Source: Cordilura impudica
Lineage: Eukaryota; Arthropoda; Insecta; Diptera; Scathophagidae
Direction: 5' to 3'
Length of the DNA stretch: 64,000 nt
Assembly (NCBI GenBank): GCA_963682025.1
Contig: OY821518.1
Coordinates: forward strand, 306,875,429 to 306,939,428
Below are positions 48,684 through 59,966 of the stretch, in pieces (position 1 is the stretch's first letter; each line of letters starts with the position of its first letter). The translations under genes were made by a program, and so were the position numbers. The notes under the pieces were generated by a model that was not told the DNA's origin, searched no databases, and saw only the letters and a program-made list of their open reading frames with translations.

Positions 48684-49625
48684 TATACACTATACCAATA
48701 TGTGGTCAGTGTGTAATGAGTTTTTACTGATGTTTATAACTACCAAAAATATTTGACCTAGACCCATCTGAGTCGTCTGTCAGTCTGTCCATGTAAACCT
48801 TGTAATCAAACCATAGATCGGAAATATGAAAATATTTTGATGAAACTTGTTATATAAGCTTCTATCGCCCATCGGACAAACGCTATTGAAATTGGAGAAA
48901 ATCGGTGCATGTTCAGATCTAGCCCCTATGCAACTAACCCCTATGAGATCGAGTTAAATTGCCATAAATCATAAAGATCTCCACCCGCCATCTCTGGTGG
49001 AAGCACAGCTGAGTTCTAGCGGGCGCGTTCACAGGTTTTGGATAGTGGAAAGTTTCGTAGATATACGCAACAGCTGCTAATGCAGTCGTGGACAATCAGC
49101 GGTTCCGGAAGGAGAGTTTCAGAGGGTTTCCAGGTGGCGCCGGACTCCTTACAAGTTCTGAGTGCCAACGATATCTGGAACGTCAAGGTGAAACATTGGC
49201 GCCTTTATATAACCAATTGCCACCAACAGCACGCCTGGAGGCCATGCTGGCACCCCCCAGTTCCAGGATCGGATGCAGCAGCCCAATCAGCTACAATATT
49301 AAACCAAATAATTACCAAAATCGTAATATATATAAATTGGGTTTGTGTGCGCTTATTACATCCATTAATCAATATTCCAAAAATAAATCCCATAGGATAA
49401 TTCTTAGTCATAGCCCCCATATAAAGTTGCTTCTCTATCTTCCCTTAAACCCTATCAAAAAACAAAAATATTGCACAGATTGTTCTCGAATTTGTTTTGC
49501 ATATATTTTTGCAAAAAATAGATGACTTTACCGAAAGTGGTCAGGAACGGTCTATTTTTCGACCTAGTCCCCAATATAAATATAGCATCCGATATTAACT
49601 TTTTTAAATCTGCAGTCAAAAACAA
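48684..49625 (-). mobile_element. DINE-1-like repeat, interrupted and missing hairpin end
   Basis: Begins TTATACACTATACCAATATG (degenerate TATACCCTATACC end), continues with ACCAAAAATATTTGACCTAG and TCTGTCCATGTAAACCTTGT, and resumes after 49332 with AAATTGGGTTTGTGTG through TATAGCATCCGATATTAAC. The GGAC-rich tract is reduced and the terminal hairpin is gone. A 350-bp foreign block sits in the middle. Confidence 0.75.
48981..49332. other. GC-rich foreign block inside DINE-like repeat
   Basis: This block is about half G+C in a window near 30%. The plus strand has two overlapping frames (49038-49400; 49088 onward) with protein-like composition, for example GFPGGAGLLTSSECQRYLER and LYNQLPPTARLEAMLAPPSS. 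The minus strand also lacks dense stops. I recognise no domain. It may be a fragment of a gene or another element captured by the repeat. Confidence 0.6.
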
Positions 49626-49649
49626 TTATATAACATTGGTATTTTTATA

Positions 49650-49697
49650 AATAGTCTGAAAAGGATTAAATCCATAGACTTAAATAAATAAATAAAA
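49650..49697 (+). repeat. LINE-type 3' tail
   Basis: GGATTAAATCCATAGACTTA followed by AATAAATAAATAAA. A related end (GTATTAAATCCATATTTGG ... AATAAATAAATAAA) sits inside the DINE-like copy at 61661-61793, so both are probably 3' ends of the same LINE family. Confidence 0.55.
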
Positions 49698-50607
49698 ATT
49701 ATGCCAGAAAATTATTCCAACCTGCAAATTTGGCATAATCAATTCAGTGATCATATAACAATCAGTATTTGACTGATACAGACACTTATGGAAAAGTGTT
49801 ACCAGTAAGAGGTTACCAGTACCAGAGTTACCAGAGCGTAGGGCAATTTTACGTGAACCGTCAAATTCTATTCTAACCGCTCGCAATATAAAGAAAAAAA
49901 ATCTATATTGGACAGTACAAAGAGTGTCTACACAAAAAACCCACTTTTACATGTACTTCATAGTTGCTAGACTGGAGTAATACTGACGTATTTGAAATTT
50001 TAACGAAGAATGATTTCAGGTAATATTTTGTGATAAAAAAATTATATTTGGACGGTAAATTTGAGATTGAAAAATCTGTGCGGATTTTGCCCCGTCATCA
50101 TAGTGCTGTTGTGCCTTAAGGAAATTTTATTTCATGGCGCCACAGATTTTGTTGTTTTAGAAGGTCGGCAGAACTCAGCGCAATTCCTTGGGCTATTTAT
50201 TAGAAATACAGATAATTCATTTTGAAGTAATGTTCAATGGTCAAAGATGGGGTTTCCAACAACAAAAAGCGTCTATCCATAGAGTTAGATGTGTGAAACA
50301 ATCAATGGTTTCGAAACAGCAACGTTAAATTTATGCATTGAGCACCTTTACTTCTCGACCTAAACATTATTTAAAATTTTTGGGTTAACTTTCGCGTACA
50401 ATTTATTAGGAAAGAAATAATTTAAAAACAGAGGAAGGCTAATTAATTAAGTCTCAATCGGCTTAATTATGCTTTTGATGCTTTTGTACATATATCTTAA
50501 ACAATGTACAAAGTCTGTACACAGATTTTCATTTAAAAAAAATTAACATATTAAGATAAGATGAAGAAACACAAAAGGATGTTAAAGAAACAAATTCATC
50601 GAAATAC
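49698..50607. other. AT-rich noncoding stretch
   Basis: A local TTACCAGT repetition lies at 49799-49832. No gene or element identified. Confidence 0.4.
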
Positions 50608-50705
50608 ACCTGCAACACAAAAAAATATTTAACAAATTTTATCCTGTGGGTTTTATACCTGCAACACAAAAAAATATTTAACAAATTTTATCCTGTGGGT
50701 TTTAT
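50608..50705. repeat. 49-bp perfect tandem repeat, two copies
   Basis: ACCTGCAACACAAAAAAATA...CCTGTGGGTTTTAT at 50608 restarts at 50657 without differences. Confidence 0.95.
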
Positions 50706-50997
50706 ACTGTAGGTTTTTGTTAATTTAATACATAAAATAACATATTAAATATTAAATAAATTAAAGGTTTATGACTTTTGTATTGATCGATTAATTGATC
50801 GAACAAATCAGATTTTAAAATAACAAATACTGTTTCATAACTTGCATAATTGTTTTTTTTTATAGTTTATAAAACTATTATTTTGATACTTTTTTTGCAA
50901 CAAAACTAATTTTGGAATTATTTTTAAAATATATCAGAGTTTATTCAGTATTCGATTTAAAGTTAGATACAAAATTGGAATCAACTTATTTTAAAAA

Positions 50998-51796
50998 CAA
51001 GTAAGAAAATTATAGTCGGTCTAGACCGACTATACGATACCCTATAGCATGGGTTAGAGACCCTATCTCTTAGGCCCAACTAATTGGATATAGAAAATAA
51101 GCATAAACCAAATTTGAGTGGCATTTTTATTAATTTTTTTGGCTGCATATATGAAAAAGTTCATATCGGATGCTATATTTATATGGGGACTAGGTCCAAA
51201 AATGGACCGATCCTGACCATGGTTGGTAAAGTCTCTTGTATTTTGCAAAAATATATACAAACAAAATTTGAGAAGAATCAGTGCAATATTTTTGTTTTTT
51301 TTATAGATTTGAGTGAAAATCGGGAAGCAGCTCTATATGGGCCCTATGACTAAGAGTTGCCCCATTGGGATCGTTTTTGGACTACTTATTAATGGATGTA
51401 ATAAACACATGCAAACCCAATTTGACTAAGATATATACGACAATTTGGATTTTATGGAAATTTATGTCGATTTCATATGGGTAATTTGTATAGGGGCTAG
51501 GTCTGAACATGGACCGATTCTCACCAATTTCAATAGCGTTCATCCCATGGCAGATAAAAGCTTATATACCAAATTTCATCAAAATATATTCATATTTGCG
51601 ACCTGCAGTTTGATTACAAGCTTTACATGGACACACAGACGGACGGACGGACGGACGGACATTGTTAAATCAACTCAGAAAGTGATTCTGATTCGATCGG
51701 TATAATTAAAGATGGGTCTAGGTCAAATATTTTTGGTTGTTACAAACAGCAGCACAAAGTCATTATACCCAAACCACATAGTGGTATAGGGTATAA
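50998..51796 (+). mobile_element. DINE-1-like repeat, complete
   Basis: Both ends are present: CAAGTAAGAAAATTATAGTC with hairpin at the left, and CACATAGTGGTATAGGGTAT near 51795 at the right. The GGAC repeat is ACGGACGGACGGACGGAC near 51640. Closest to the copies at 43.1 and 62.7 kb. Confidence 0.88.
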
Positions 51797-54024
51797 TTAA
51801 ACTAATAACTTATCTTTCACTGTAAGAGATTTGCCAAATCTTATGTATGTTGCATTTTGAAAAAAAAATACCGCACACAACCAAGTTTGTTGATATTTAC
51901 AGTATTTTTGGTTAGTTATTTGTCAATTAAACCATTAACGTACACGTAGTTACGAATACTATAAAAATGTTCTGAGTGTAGTTTTGAATAAGATTAACGA
52001 ATATAATTCTTAAAATTCTTTGGGAGAAAACTCATAGATAAGCAATATCAAGATTGAGTATTATTTTTCATTTGCAATTATAAATTAAATGATTTTACAG
52101 CCTAAATTGCATTATTTTGACAATTAATTTAGTTTTTGAACTAAACTTGCTCGAACTCCTAATCTAATAATTAAGTCTCTATTTGAATAACTCATATGGA
52201 CAATTTTGTCTATAAAAAACTCCTACTTAAATAATTGACTCATTGCTATAATATATACAAAGGAAATCTACCAATCACACTTGAAATTCACCCGCACTTA
52301 TATAATATGCGATCAGAGATACAAGTACTAGCCACTCTATACCACTCAAAACATCTTGATGGAGTGCTTTCCTATCAAACATATTTGTGTATATACATTT
52401 GGACAATATGGGCGAATATTGGGTTGTACTCGTTTCTTTTAAGATACAATTTCTGTTCCTATATGGTTGGTTGTGTGTGCATAATCAAAAATGATGAGTA
52501 TGTTTTCTTATAGACGATCGCCTTATGACTTCGAAGCGCGATTACCGCAACGAATCGTTGTAAAAGTTCCATCGACGTTAGTAAGTAATACTCATTGCTG
52601 TTCGCAGTTTGCTGTTGATCGATCCAACATTTGATTGCTGTATGTACGTAGTCCCTCCTGCACAATTTTTGTTTTTATTTTTTTTTATTATTATTATTGG
52701 CGATTTCGATGGAGATAATAATGGTTTGGCTTGGAGGTTTCTTAACAACAATTTATGCCTCGTCATCGTTTGCACAGTCATTTCAATTGGATCAAAAACA
52801 ATAAGCCGCCAAAACGACCTCGCTTAGTTGCAGTAATAATTATTGGAAACAAACGTAGAATGAAGAAATACAATTCAACTAAGCTCCGACATGTCTAACA
52901 CAGCAAGACTTTTAATGGATAAAAATTAAAAAAAAAAAGAAACGAAAATTTCAAATAAAAATACTCGCTGTAAAAATTGTATGAATGCATATAAAATAAC
53001 CCAACAATATTTTTCTTAGATTTATTCATATAATGTGACAAACTTCCTCCTCATAGAATCTCTGACGACTATCAGACAGAAACTTGGAAGTGGTGCGTTT
53101 AATGCAAATGAAATTTGTTCTACTTTAGAATTTTGCTGGGTTGTTTGTTCAACAATCGTATCATTATATTGTTTTACTTTATTACTCTCATAAATTTAGA
53201 TTATAGCGATCTAATTAATCATCTTAACAAGTATGTATGGAAAAAGTGTCGTGTCGTGTCGTGTCGTGTGTAGCAATCGAATATCAAATTGAATTCTAGT
53301 TACGTTAATTGTATGACATGTTTTCTACCTTTCTTTTGAATCCACTTCAATTCTGATTAAAAAATGTCGTGTGTCCAAAATCCGGGTTAAATTTTGTGAT
53401 AATGTAATTGGTAAACAAAGTAAGTTTTTCAATCAATTTGAGTAAGTGTGATCAATATGTGACACCTAGTGACCGTCAGTTGGTTGTTAAGTAATGAGCG
53501 CATATGGGTAATAAATAGTTTCGTATTGACTACAACAAGTTAAGCCACAATAATAATGTTTAAGTGCCACCGCGGGTGCGTAAATAATTGTTAAGTTGAT
53601 CGATTATAGTATATCAATTGTCAAGCTATGTATGTATGTATGTTTGTAGGTACATATGTATGTTTGTTACCAAACAAAGTGTTGTTGTACTCGCACATAA
53701 AATTGATCTCGTGTTATGATTATTATGATCTATTTCAAGTATTTGAACTTAAGTAAGTTGTAGTTTTGCCAATTGAAGTATAAAAAATTTATTACGTAAA
53801 ATAATCAATAGATAATACAAACAATAATTTTGCAAAGAAGAACTGCAAATTGTGTGCATACATATTTTTTGATAATACAAACGTATATATCATCCTATGT
53901 CATATTATACTACATTTACATAAACAGTATATTCTAGTTGTTGAGTTTTACTAGGGTTACGACTTAAAATACGTTTTCACATTTACGATAAAATCGTTAC
54001 GTTGGCACTTTGAAACCGACTTTT
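51797..54024. other. AT-rich stretch, no gene identified
   Basis: Contains a GTGTC pentanucleotide repeat at 53246-53269, GTATGTAT runs near 53629 and a less AT-rich patch at 52500-52830. Frames of up to 92 codons (52235-52513) have no recognisable domain. Host noncoding sequence is likely. Confidence 0.4.
53246..53269. repeat. GTGTC microsatellite
   Basis: Nearly five tandem copies of GTGTC. Confidence 0.9.
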
Positions 54025-54110
54025 TTATACCCACCACATCACTGTGCAGAGGGTAAATATCAGTTTTTCATTCCGTTTGTAAAGCATCGAAAAATGTATT
54101 TGCAGGTTGC
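54025..54110 (-). mobile_element. DINE-like terminal fragment, different subfamily
   Basis: TTATACCCACCACATCACTG then CAGAGGGTAAATATCAG, TTTTTCATTCCGTTTGTAA and GCATCGAAAAATG. This is the familiar dipteran TATACCC...GAGGGTA terminal hairpin followed by TTTGTAAxxCATCGAAA, but diverged from the other copies here. Confidence 0.5.
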
Positions 54111-54890
54111 TATTGAAAATGTGGTAATTCGGGCATCACTGTACCATGATATTTCCAAAAATATGAAGACAAAAATTCAGTGTGTTTGTTGTAATAATTA
54201 TGCTTCGTTTACATTTGTTATAAATAGTGTAATAAGTCCACATTTTAATGTAAACGTAAAACCCATGGGACGGATTTAACATTTAACATTTTTCTTAACA
54301 TTTTGAGAAACCTATACTTTTGTTGCTGGTAAAAGATAATGTCCGAGAAAAATATTTATTTTTTAATGCAAATGTTTTCTTTTTAAACACTCTTAGGTCC
54401 AAATAAAAAATCAGTTGTTCGCTATTTCTTAATGATTTTGCTGTGTAAATTCTGAGGACTTTTATCCGTGAGTTTAGTACATTGTTGTTGTTTTATTTTA
54501 ATTGATTTTTTTTCTTCCATAACTCTGGATTGAATTGCAATAAATAATGGTTTAGGCGTACGGATTACTACTGATTTTGAACCTTTTGACAAATACTTAA
54601 ATTTTTCTTTTTAGTTCATAAAATTTTTTCACATCATGTATGGGTAGGCAATAAATAAGTAAACCAATACTAATTAAACACACCTTATTTGAATCTAAAA
54701 TGAATTAAAATTGCTGGAATGACATTTAAAACATTTTAAAAACATTATTTTAAAATTTCACTTTAAAAAGAAATTGTGCAAGTCTAGCTAGTCAAAAAAA
54801 GATAGAAAAATACTAGAATAGTGGGCACGGGGTCCGTAACAGTTCTAAATTTTATGTCGATCCGAAAAGTATATATATATATAATATATA
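54111..54890. other. AT-rich stretch, no gene seen
   Basis: Only short chance frames. A TATATATATATAATATATA run at 54870-54890 is the insertion site of the following Tc1 element (TA target). Confidence 0.45.
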
Positions 54891-55050
54891 CAGTGTTGGT
54901 CAGAACAAAAGCAACCAAAATCAATTTTTAAGCATGTTATTGCTGTTTTTCCAAAATCTTCTTCATCATTTCTTACTCTTTATAACATTACAAAACTTGA
55001 ATTATAAACTAAAAGAATCGTTATATTTTTTTGCAAAAAAAATCAAAACA
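54891..55050. repeat. Left terminal inverted repeat of Minos-like element
   Basis: Inverted counterpart of 56941-57122. The outer ~33 bases are nearly perfect; the inner part aligns with small indels. Confidence 0.85.
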
Positions 55051-55280
55051 GCACTATTTCAGATGGACAAAACAAAAGCAACTTCAGCAAGAGCAAATTG
55101 CATTGTGTCTACTTTCAAGTTTAACGGCTTATTTTTACATTTTTTTTTTTAAATTTAATTTAAGTTGACTGACAGCTAGTTCCGTTGTGAATTTGGTCAT
55201 ATTTAAATCAAATCGTCATGGCTCGTGATAAATATTCCGAAAACTTACAAAATTAAATAATTAAGGATTTTTTGAATGGA

Positions 55281-55643
55281 AAGTCAAATTGAACTGGCTA
55301 AAAAGCATAATACTAATAAATCTATATCTCCGCTTATAAAAAATATAAAACCAAATTTGTAAAAAAAACAATGCATTGGGAGGAGCACCACGGAAGACAG
55401 ATGAAAGGACAGACCGACACATTGTATAAATTGTGTAAAAATATCCATTTAAATCATCATTTAAAAGTCAAATTGAACTGGCTAAAAAGCATAATACTAA
55501 TAAATCTATATCTCCGCTTATAAAAAATATAAAACCAAATTTGTAAAAAAAAACATTGCATTGGGAGGAGCACCACGGAAGACAGATGAAAGGACAGACC
55601 GACACATTGTATAAATTGTGTAAAAATATCCATTTAAATCATC
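55281..55643. repeat. 184-bp tandem duplication within transposase
   Basis: AAGTCAAATTGAACTGGCTA at 55281 recurs at 55465; the second copy runs to about 55643. They differ by one A in an A-run. The duplicated part codes for the second half of the HTH and the GAPRKT linker. Confidence 0.92.
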
Positions 55644-55794
55644 AAAAACTATTTTAAATGAATTAAATTTAAATATAGATTCAAGGGAATGAAGTTTCAG
55701 GCCAGTAAAGAAACCACTGCTCACTAAGAAACAGTTGGCAAAAAGGTAGAAATTATTTTTTTCATTTGTATTTCGCTAAAATACTTAGTCCTCG

Positions 55795-56257
55795 TTCACA
55801 CAAGGCAACTTTGTTGTTCAAGTTCTTTCCAATTCCCTTTTAAAGTTGCCTTAATGTTCACACAGAGAAATTTGTTTCAAGCAATTTTCGTTTTCTTTTG
55901 TTTCCCAAATTCTTACTTTTTTGACAGTCCGTTTTATTTAGTTTGTGCAAAAAGAATTTATTATTGGTTCAAAGTGAAAAATCTATTTGTATGAAAAAAT
56001 GGAAGTCAAAGAAAAAATTTAAAAGAAAAAAAAAAAATAACAAAATAAATGAAATAATAATAATAATTTTTCACAGAGAAGCAAAGAATGAAAAGAAATG
56101 ACAAATAATAACTCGCAGCTAACTTCGCGTTTACAATTGAGAATGGCACAACAAAACGAGTTTCCGAGTACAAGCAACTCCGTACCAAATACCACTCTTC
56201 TTTCTCCTCTGTCTAACAAACTCAAAAGTTGCGCAACAACAATTGCCTCGTGTGAAC
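55795..56257. mobile_element. MITE with GTTCACAC termini, copy 1
   Basis: The left end GTTCACACAAGGCAACTTTG is inverted at the right (GTTGCGCAACAACAATTGCC then TCGTGTGAAC). A second copy lies at 63496-63909, with shared internal words TTGACAGTCCGTTTTATT, AGAATTTATTATTGGT, ATGGAAGTCAAAGAAAAAA and CAAGCAACTCCGTACCAAAT. GTCC/GGAC may extend the ends by six bases. No transposase; superfamily unknown. Confidence 0.85.
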
Positions 56258-56940
56258 CGGGACATATCAATATTTGTAGGCTTCATTTCACACAAAAATA
56301 TCGAAACTGGACGCCTGAAAAATGGAAATTTGTTTTGTTTAGCGACGAGTAAAAATTTAAAATTTAATAGAATGTGCACTGTTCGCCGCAAGAAAGGAGA
56401 TCTTTTAAACCCACGCTACTGCAAGCCAACTGTGAAGTATGGCGGCGGATCAATTATGATTTGGGTATGCTTCTCTGGTTTTGGCATTGGATCCTTCCAC
56501 GAAATCGAGGGATTAATGGACAGCTTTAAATATAGAGACATTCTTGCTAATGTTATGATGCCACACTCTGAGTGGGATATGCCGCTTCGTTAGATATTTC
56601 AACACAACAACGACCCGAAACATACTTCGGAGCCGATAAAAGAGTGGCTCGCTGAAAATGGGGTTTAAACACTTCATTGGCCGGCCCAATCACCTGATTT
56701 GAACCCTATTGATAACTTAATTAGCATTTTAAAGGTACGAATAGCTGGTCGGGCTGTCACTTGTAAACAACCTTTCAAAAAAGTGCTGGAAACTGAGTGG
56801 AAAAGCATTCCAGTCAATATTATCAACCACTTTATTGAATCCATGCGACGTAGATGCCGCGAAGTTATAAAAAAAGGGATTCTTCACTAAATATTGAATA
56901 ATATGTTGCTTTTATTAGTCGAACTGAATTCGTGCCAGTT

Positions 56941-57122
56941 TGAGTTTTTTTGCAAAAAATTATATAACGGTTCTCTTAGTTTACAATTTTAGTTTTGTCT
57001 TTTTATTTGTAATGTTATAAAGAGTAAGAAATGATAAAGATTTTGAAAAATTACAATAACATACTTAAAAATTCTAAAAAGGTCAATAGTGATTTTGGTT
57101 GCTGTTGTTCTGACCAACACAA
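56941..57122. repeat. Right terminal inverted repeat of Minos-like element
   Basis: Inverted counterpart of 54891-55050. The outermost bases have decayed (AACACAAGATATA in place of AACACTGTA). Confidence 0.85.
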
Positions 57123-57319
57123 GATATATGCATATATAATCTGAACAAAATATTCAAAAGTAATTTAGTATTTCTTTTTGTTATGGGAAGTTCTCAAACT
57201 ATAACCCTTAAAATTTCATAGTCGATGTAAAAAATTGCATTCTAGTTTTACAACGCCACTAACTACCAGCCCCACCGACCGAAAGGGCTCATAACCAGAG
57301 CACACTATTACTCTAAACC
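57123..57319. other. Short AT-rich stretch
   Basis: No gene seen. A slightly GC-richer patch at 57255-57300 (ACCAGCCCCACCGACCGAAA) is unidentified. Confidence 0.4.
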
Positions 57320-57850
57320 ATTTCCAATTGAAATTGAGAACTTTTCAAATAAAATTGAAAAAATTCAAATTGAAGTTGAGACTATCCATTTGAAATTGAG
57401 AAAATTCAAATTAAAATTGAGATTGTCCTTTTGAAATTGGGAAAATTCCAAATGAAATTGAGGGTTTTTTTATTTAAATTTGAGAAAATTTCGAATGAAA
57501 TTGAGAAGTTTTCATTTGAAATTGAGAAAATTACAAATGAAATTGAGAATTTTTTAAAAAGAAAATGTTTTATTATATATCTCAATTTTTTTTTTTTTTA
57601 ATATCTCATTTCTTTATATAATCTCATTTACTTTAATCATAATCTCAATTTCAACTTAATTTTTTCATAAATTTTCAATCAAAATTTTTAATTAATCTTC
57701 ACTAAAAAATTAAAAAACGTTATTCTCAATTTCGATTGTAATTTTCCCAATCCCAATTTCATATCTCAATTTATTTTGGTACTTTCACAATTAAAATGGT
57801 AAATCTCAATTTAAATTGGAATTTTCTCAATATCGTATTCATCCGACCCT
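57320..57850. repeat. Degenerate minisatellite that flips orientation
   Basis: The left half (57325-57560) repeats AATTGAGAAAATTCAAAT and AAATTGAGA-like words every ~20-40 bases. The right half (57570-57850) carries the inverse, TCTCAATTT and AATTTTCTCAAT. The whole block can fold back on itself. It resembles the AT-rich repeats flanking the LINE at 11-12.2 kb in style, not in sequence. Confidence 0.75.
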
Positions 57851-58389
57851 CAACTTTGGTTGGAATTCTCTGAAAATTTAAGGACGTAATATTTGCACCA
57901 TGTGATTCTTAAATATTTTTTGTAAATCGGTGCCAAACTTATATGGAGTGCAATTTTTCATATATTTGTATTGAACTTGGCTGAACGAGTAGTAGTTCGC
58001 CAACAGCACAAAGTTGTAAATGAGTCATCAATGTATTCAGTTGCAGTTGTTGAAATAAAAACATATTTTTTTACAATTAATTTTTAAATTCCGATCTTTT
58101 TCAAGTAGTAGTTCGTTCACCCCACATCTCTCATCCGGGGATTCCACGAAAATATAAAGTTTTTTTTAGTATAAATGTAATGGGGCTTCATTACGACTTA
58201 TGTAGGTCAATATATTTTCATTAATAACATTTTAAAAAACAGTGTGAGAATTTCACGTAAATATAAAGCGTTGTTAGTAGAATATGTATTTGAAGAATAT
58301 AAAATAAATATAAATACATAAACATATCATGACAGCTCATATTAATTCGGTAAATGGGGTAAAACTACATTTTTAAAAGATGCTTTAAT
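57851..58389. other. AT-rich stretch, no gene seen
   Basis: Contains two AAGTAGTAGTTCG-like words (57990 and 58103). Nothing else recognised. Confidence 0.4.
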
Positions 58390-58485
58390 TTTAAATATTA
58401 ATAGGCCAGGCGATTTGTTGTCACCGATGTTTTCTTCTACCGTTTTATAACGATTTTGACCACACGTATATTATTTGAAAGGTAT
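58390..58485 (+). mobile_element. Helitron 5' fragment
   Basis: AATATTAATAGGCCAGGCGA, TTGTTGTCACCGATGTTTTC and TATTATTTGAAAGGTATTTT match the first ~95 bases of the 496-bp Helitron family; the TCTATA start is mutated and the rest is absent. Confidence 0.7.
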
Positions 58486-58601
58486 TTTAACACGTGTTGA
58501 CATTTTTTATAGATTAGAGTGCAAAGAAGAGAATGCGATAAAGTCCCGTTAATTTAGATTTTTATTTGTATGATTTTGAAGACTAGTGAAATGCACCAAA
58601 A

Positions 58602-59896
58602 TTTGGCTGTTCATTGAAATAGTAGTGCGGGTTGTGAACAACTTTGAAAAAATTATAACAGTTAATTAGCAAAACCAAAAGTTGCATTAGTAAGCATTAT
58701 TTAGTATTAAATATATTTTTGATTGATAATTATTGGTTTTGCAACAATATTTAATTTTTAGTGGGTAGAGGAAAGCATTGTTCGACTGAGAAAAGAGAGC
58801 AAACATACAAATAAATTGAAAATATTGAGGGCTGCACAGCTACAATGATATTAAATGCTCAATTATAAAAACAAGGGGAAATATCGTGGTATAAAGCGTA
58901 AAACACCATTTAAAAAAAACTCATCAGCATCCTCCAAAGTCATAAAAAATTAATTAAATCTATCGGTCAGTGATGTGGCAGCCCGTCGATGACTAATTGA
59001 ACAAAATTTAAAAGCCAGAAGTCCTAGAATGGTACCACTTTTGACTAAGAAGCACGTGGCAGCACGAATACGTTTTGCAAAAAATTATTTGAAATGGCCC
59101 GCAGAAAAGTGGCGCAATATATTGTGGACGGATGAGAGATGGAGGAACAGGCTCTAGGCATTATGTACGACGTCCACCAAATACAGAATATAATCCCAGG
59201 TACACTCAGAACACAGTTAAGCATGGTGGACTGAGCATTATGATATGGGCTTGTTTTTCGTACAATGGCGTTGACCTTATTCATTTGATTAATGGTATTA
59301 TGGACAGAAATGTTTACGTTGATAGTATATTAAAAAATTCAATGTTACAATATGCCAGTTGGGAAATGCCTCTGAAATGAACATTTCAGCAGTATAATGA
59401 CCCAAAACACACGAGTAAGCTCGCAAAAGATTGGTTTGTATCCGAAAATATCAACGTGATGAAATGGCCAGCTCAGTCCCCAGATCTTAATCCGATCGAA
59501 AACTTATGGGGGGATGTAAAACGGGTTGTAGCAATGTCAAATACTTCAAACAAAATACAGCTTTGGCAAGTAGTTCAGGAGGCATGGGCTCAAATTCCCT
59601 TAAAGCGTTGCCATGACCTTATCGATTCCATGCCACGCCGGTGCAATGCCGTTATTAATAATAAAGGATTTACAACTAAATATTAAACTATAACAAACAT
59701 GTGGAATATATATATTTTAGTTATAAAGATTTTGTTTCCTTTTGTTGAGACCACTACTATTTTATTGAACAGCAAAATTTCGTTGAATTTTTTTTTTGTT
59801 TTTTTTTGTATTTGTGAATATTTTGCTTCTATTATTTAATTTTACTACTCAATATGAAGAACTTAACTGCACTACTATTTTATTGAACACAGCTGT
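58602..59896 (+). mobile_element. Tc1-like transposon, near full length (~1.3 kb)
   Basis: Left GCTGTTCATTGAAATAGTAG pairs with the reversed right end CTATTTTATTGAACACAGCT. A subterminal direct copy of the right end (CACTACTATTTTATTGAACA near 59750) lies ~120 bases inside it, like the repeated binding sites of IR/DR-type Tc1 elements. It holds the transposase remnant. Confidence 0.85.
58780..59686 (+). pseudogene. Tc1-like transposase, broken
   Basis: Order: GKYRGIKRKTPFKKNSSASS (linker, 58875), SVSDVAARR, ARSPRMVPLLTKKHVAARIR, KWPAEKWRNILWTDE (first D), then a frameshift to RPPNTEYNPRYTQNTVKHGG, SIMIWACFSYNGV, a TGA after EMPLK at 59378, FQQYNDPKHTSKL, MKWPAQSPDLNPIENLWGDV and DSMPRRCNAVINNKG, ending in TAA. 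The catalytic D of QDNDPKH is Y; E of NPIENLW is intact. The N-terminal HTH is badly eroded. Inactive. Confidence 0.9.
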
Positions 59897-59966
59897 ATAT
59901 CGTTTTAAAAATTATGATAAATTATTAGGTAGAAAAAGATTAAATCTTATACTGAAATAATGTAAA

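Larger units (their letters stand above)
55218..56890 (+). pseudogene. Minos-like Tc1 transposase, broken, intron invaded by MITE
   Basis: It starts ARDKYSENLQN, then GKSQIELAKKHNTNKSIS-like HTH sequence, GAPRKTDERTDRHIV, KYPFKSSKTILNELNLNIDS and RPVKKPLLTKKQLAKR. An intron (GTAGAA at 55747 to TTTGTAG at 56279) joins the frame exactly into LHFTQKYRNWTPEKWKFVLF and SDE. After a stop and frameshift come GGGSIMIWVCFSGFG, FQHNNDPKHTS (second catalytic D is N), HWPAQSPDLNPIDNLIS (third acidic E is D) and MRRRCREVIKKGILH-stop. Other damage: a 184-bp duplication in the HTH region, TAG after MPLR at 56592, and further stops. Inactive. Confidence 0.9.
54891..57122 (+). mobile_element. Minos-like Tc1 transposon with long terminal inverted repeats
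   Basis: Left CAGTGTTGGTCAGAACAAAA (54891) matches the reversed right end TTGTTCTGACCAACAC (to ~57122). Inverted similarity extends ~160-180 bp inward (TTTCTTACTCTTTATAACAT on the left, ATGTTATAAAGAGTAAGAAA on the right). A decayed transposase gene with a spliceosomal-type intron lies between. Long repeats and one short intron are the arrangement known for Minos of Drosophila hydei. The TA target is clear on the left only. Confidence 0.88.
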
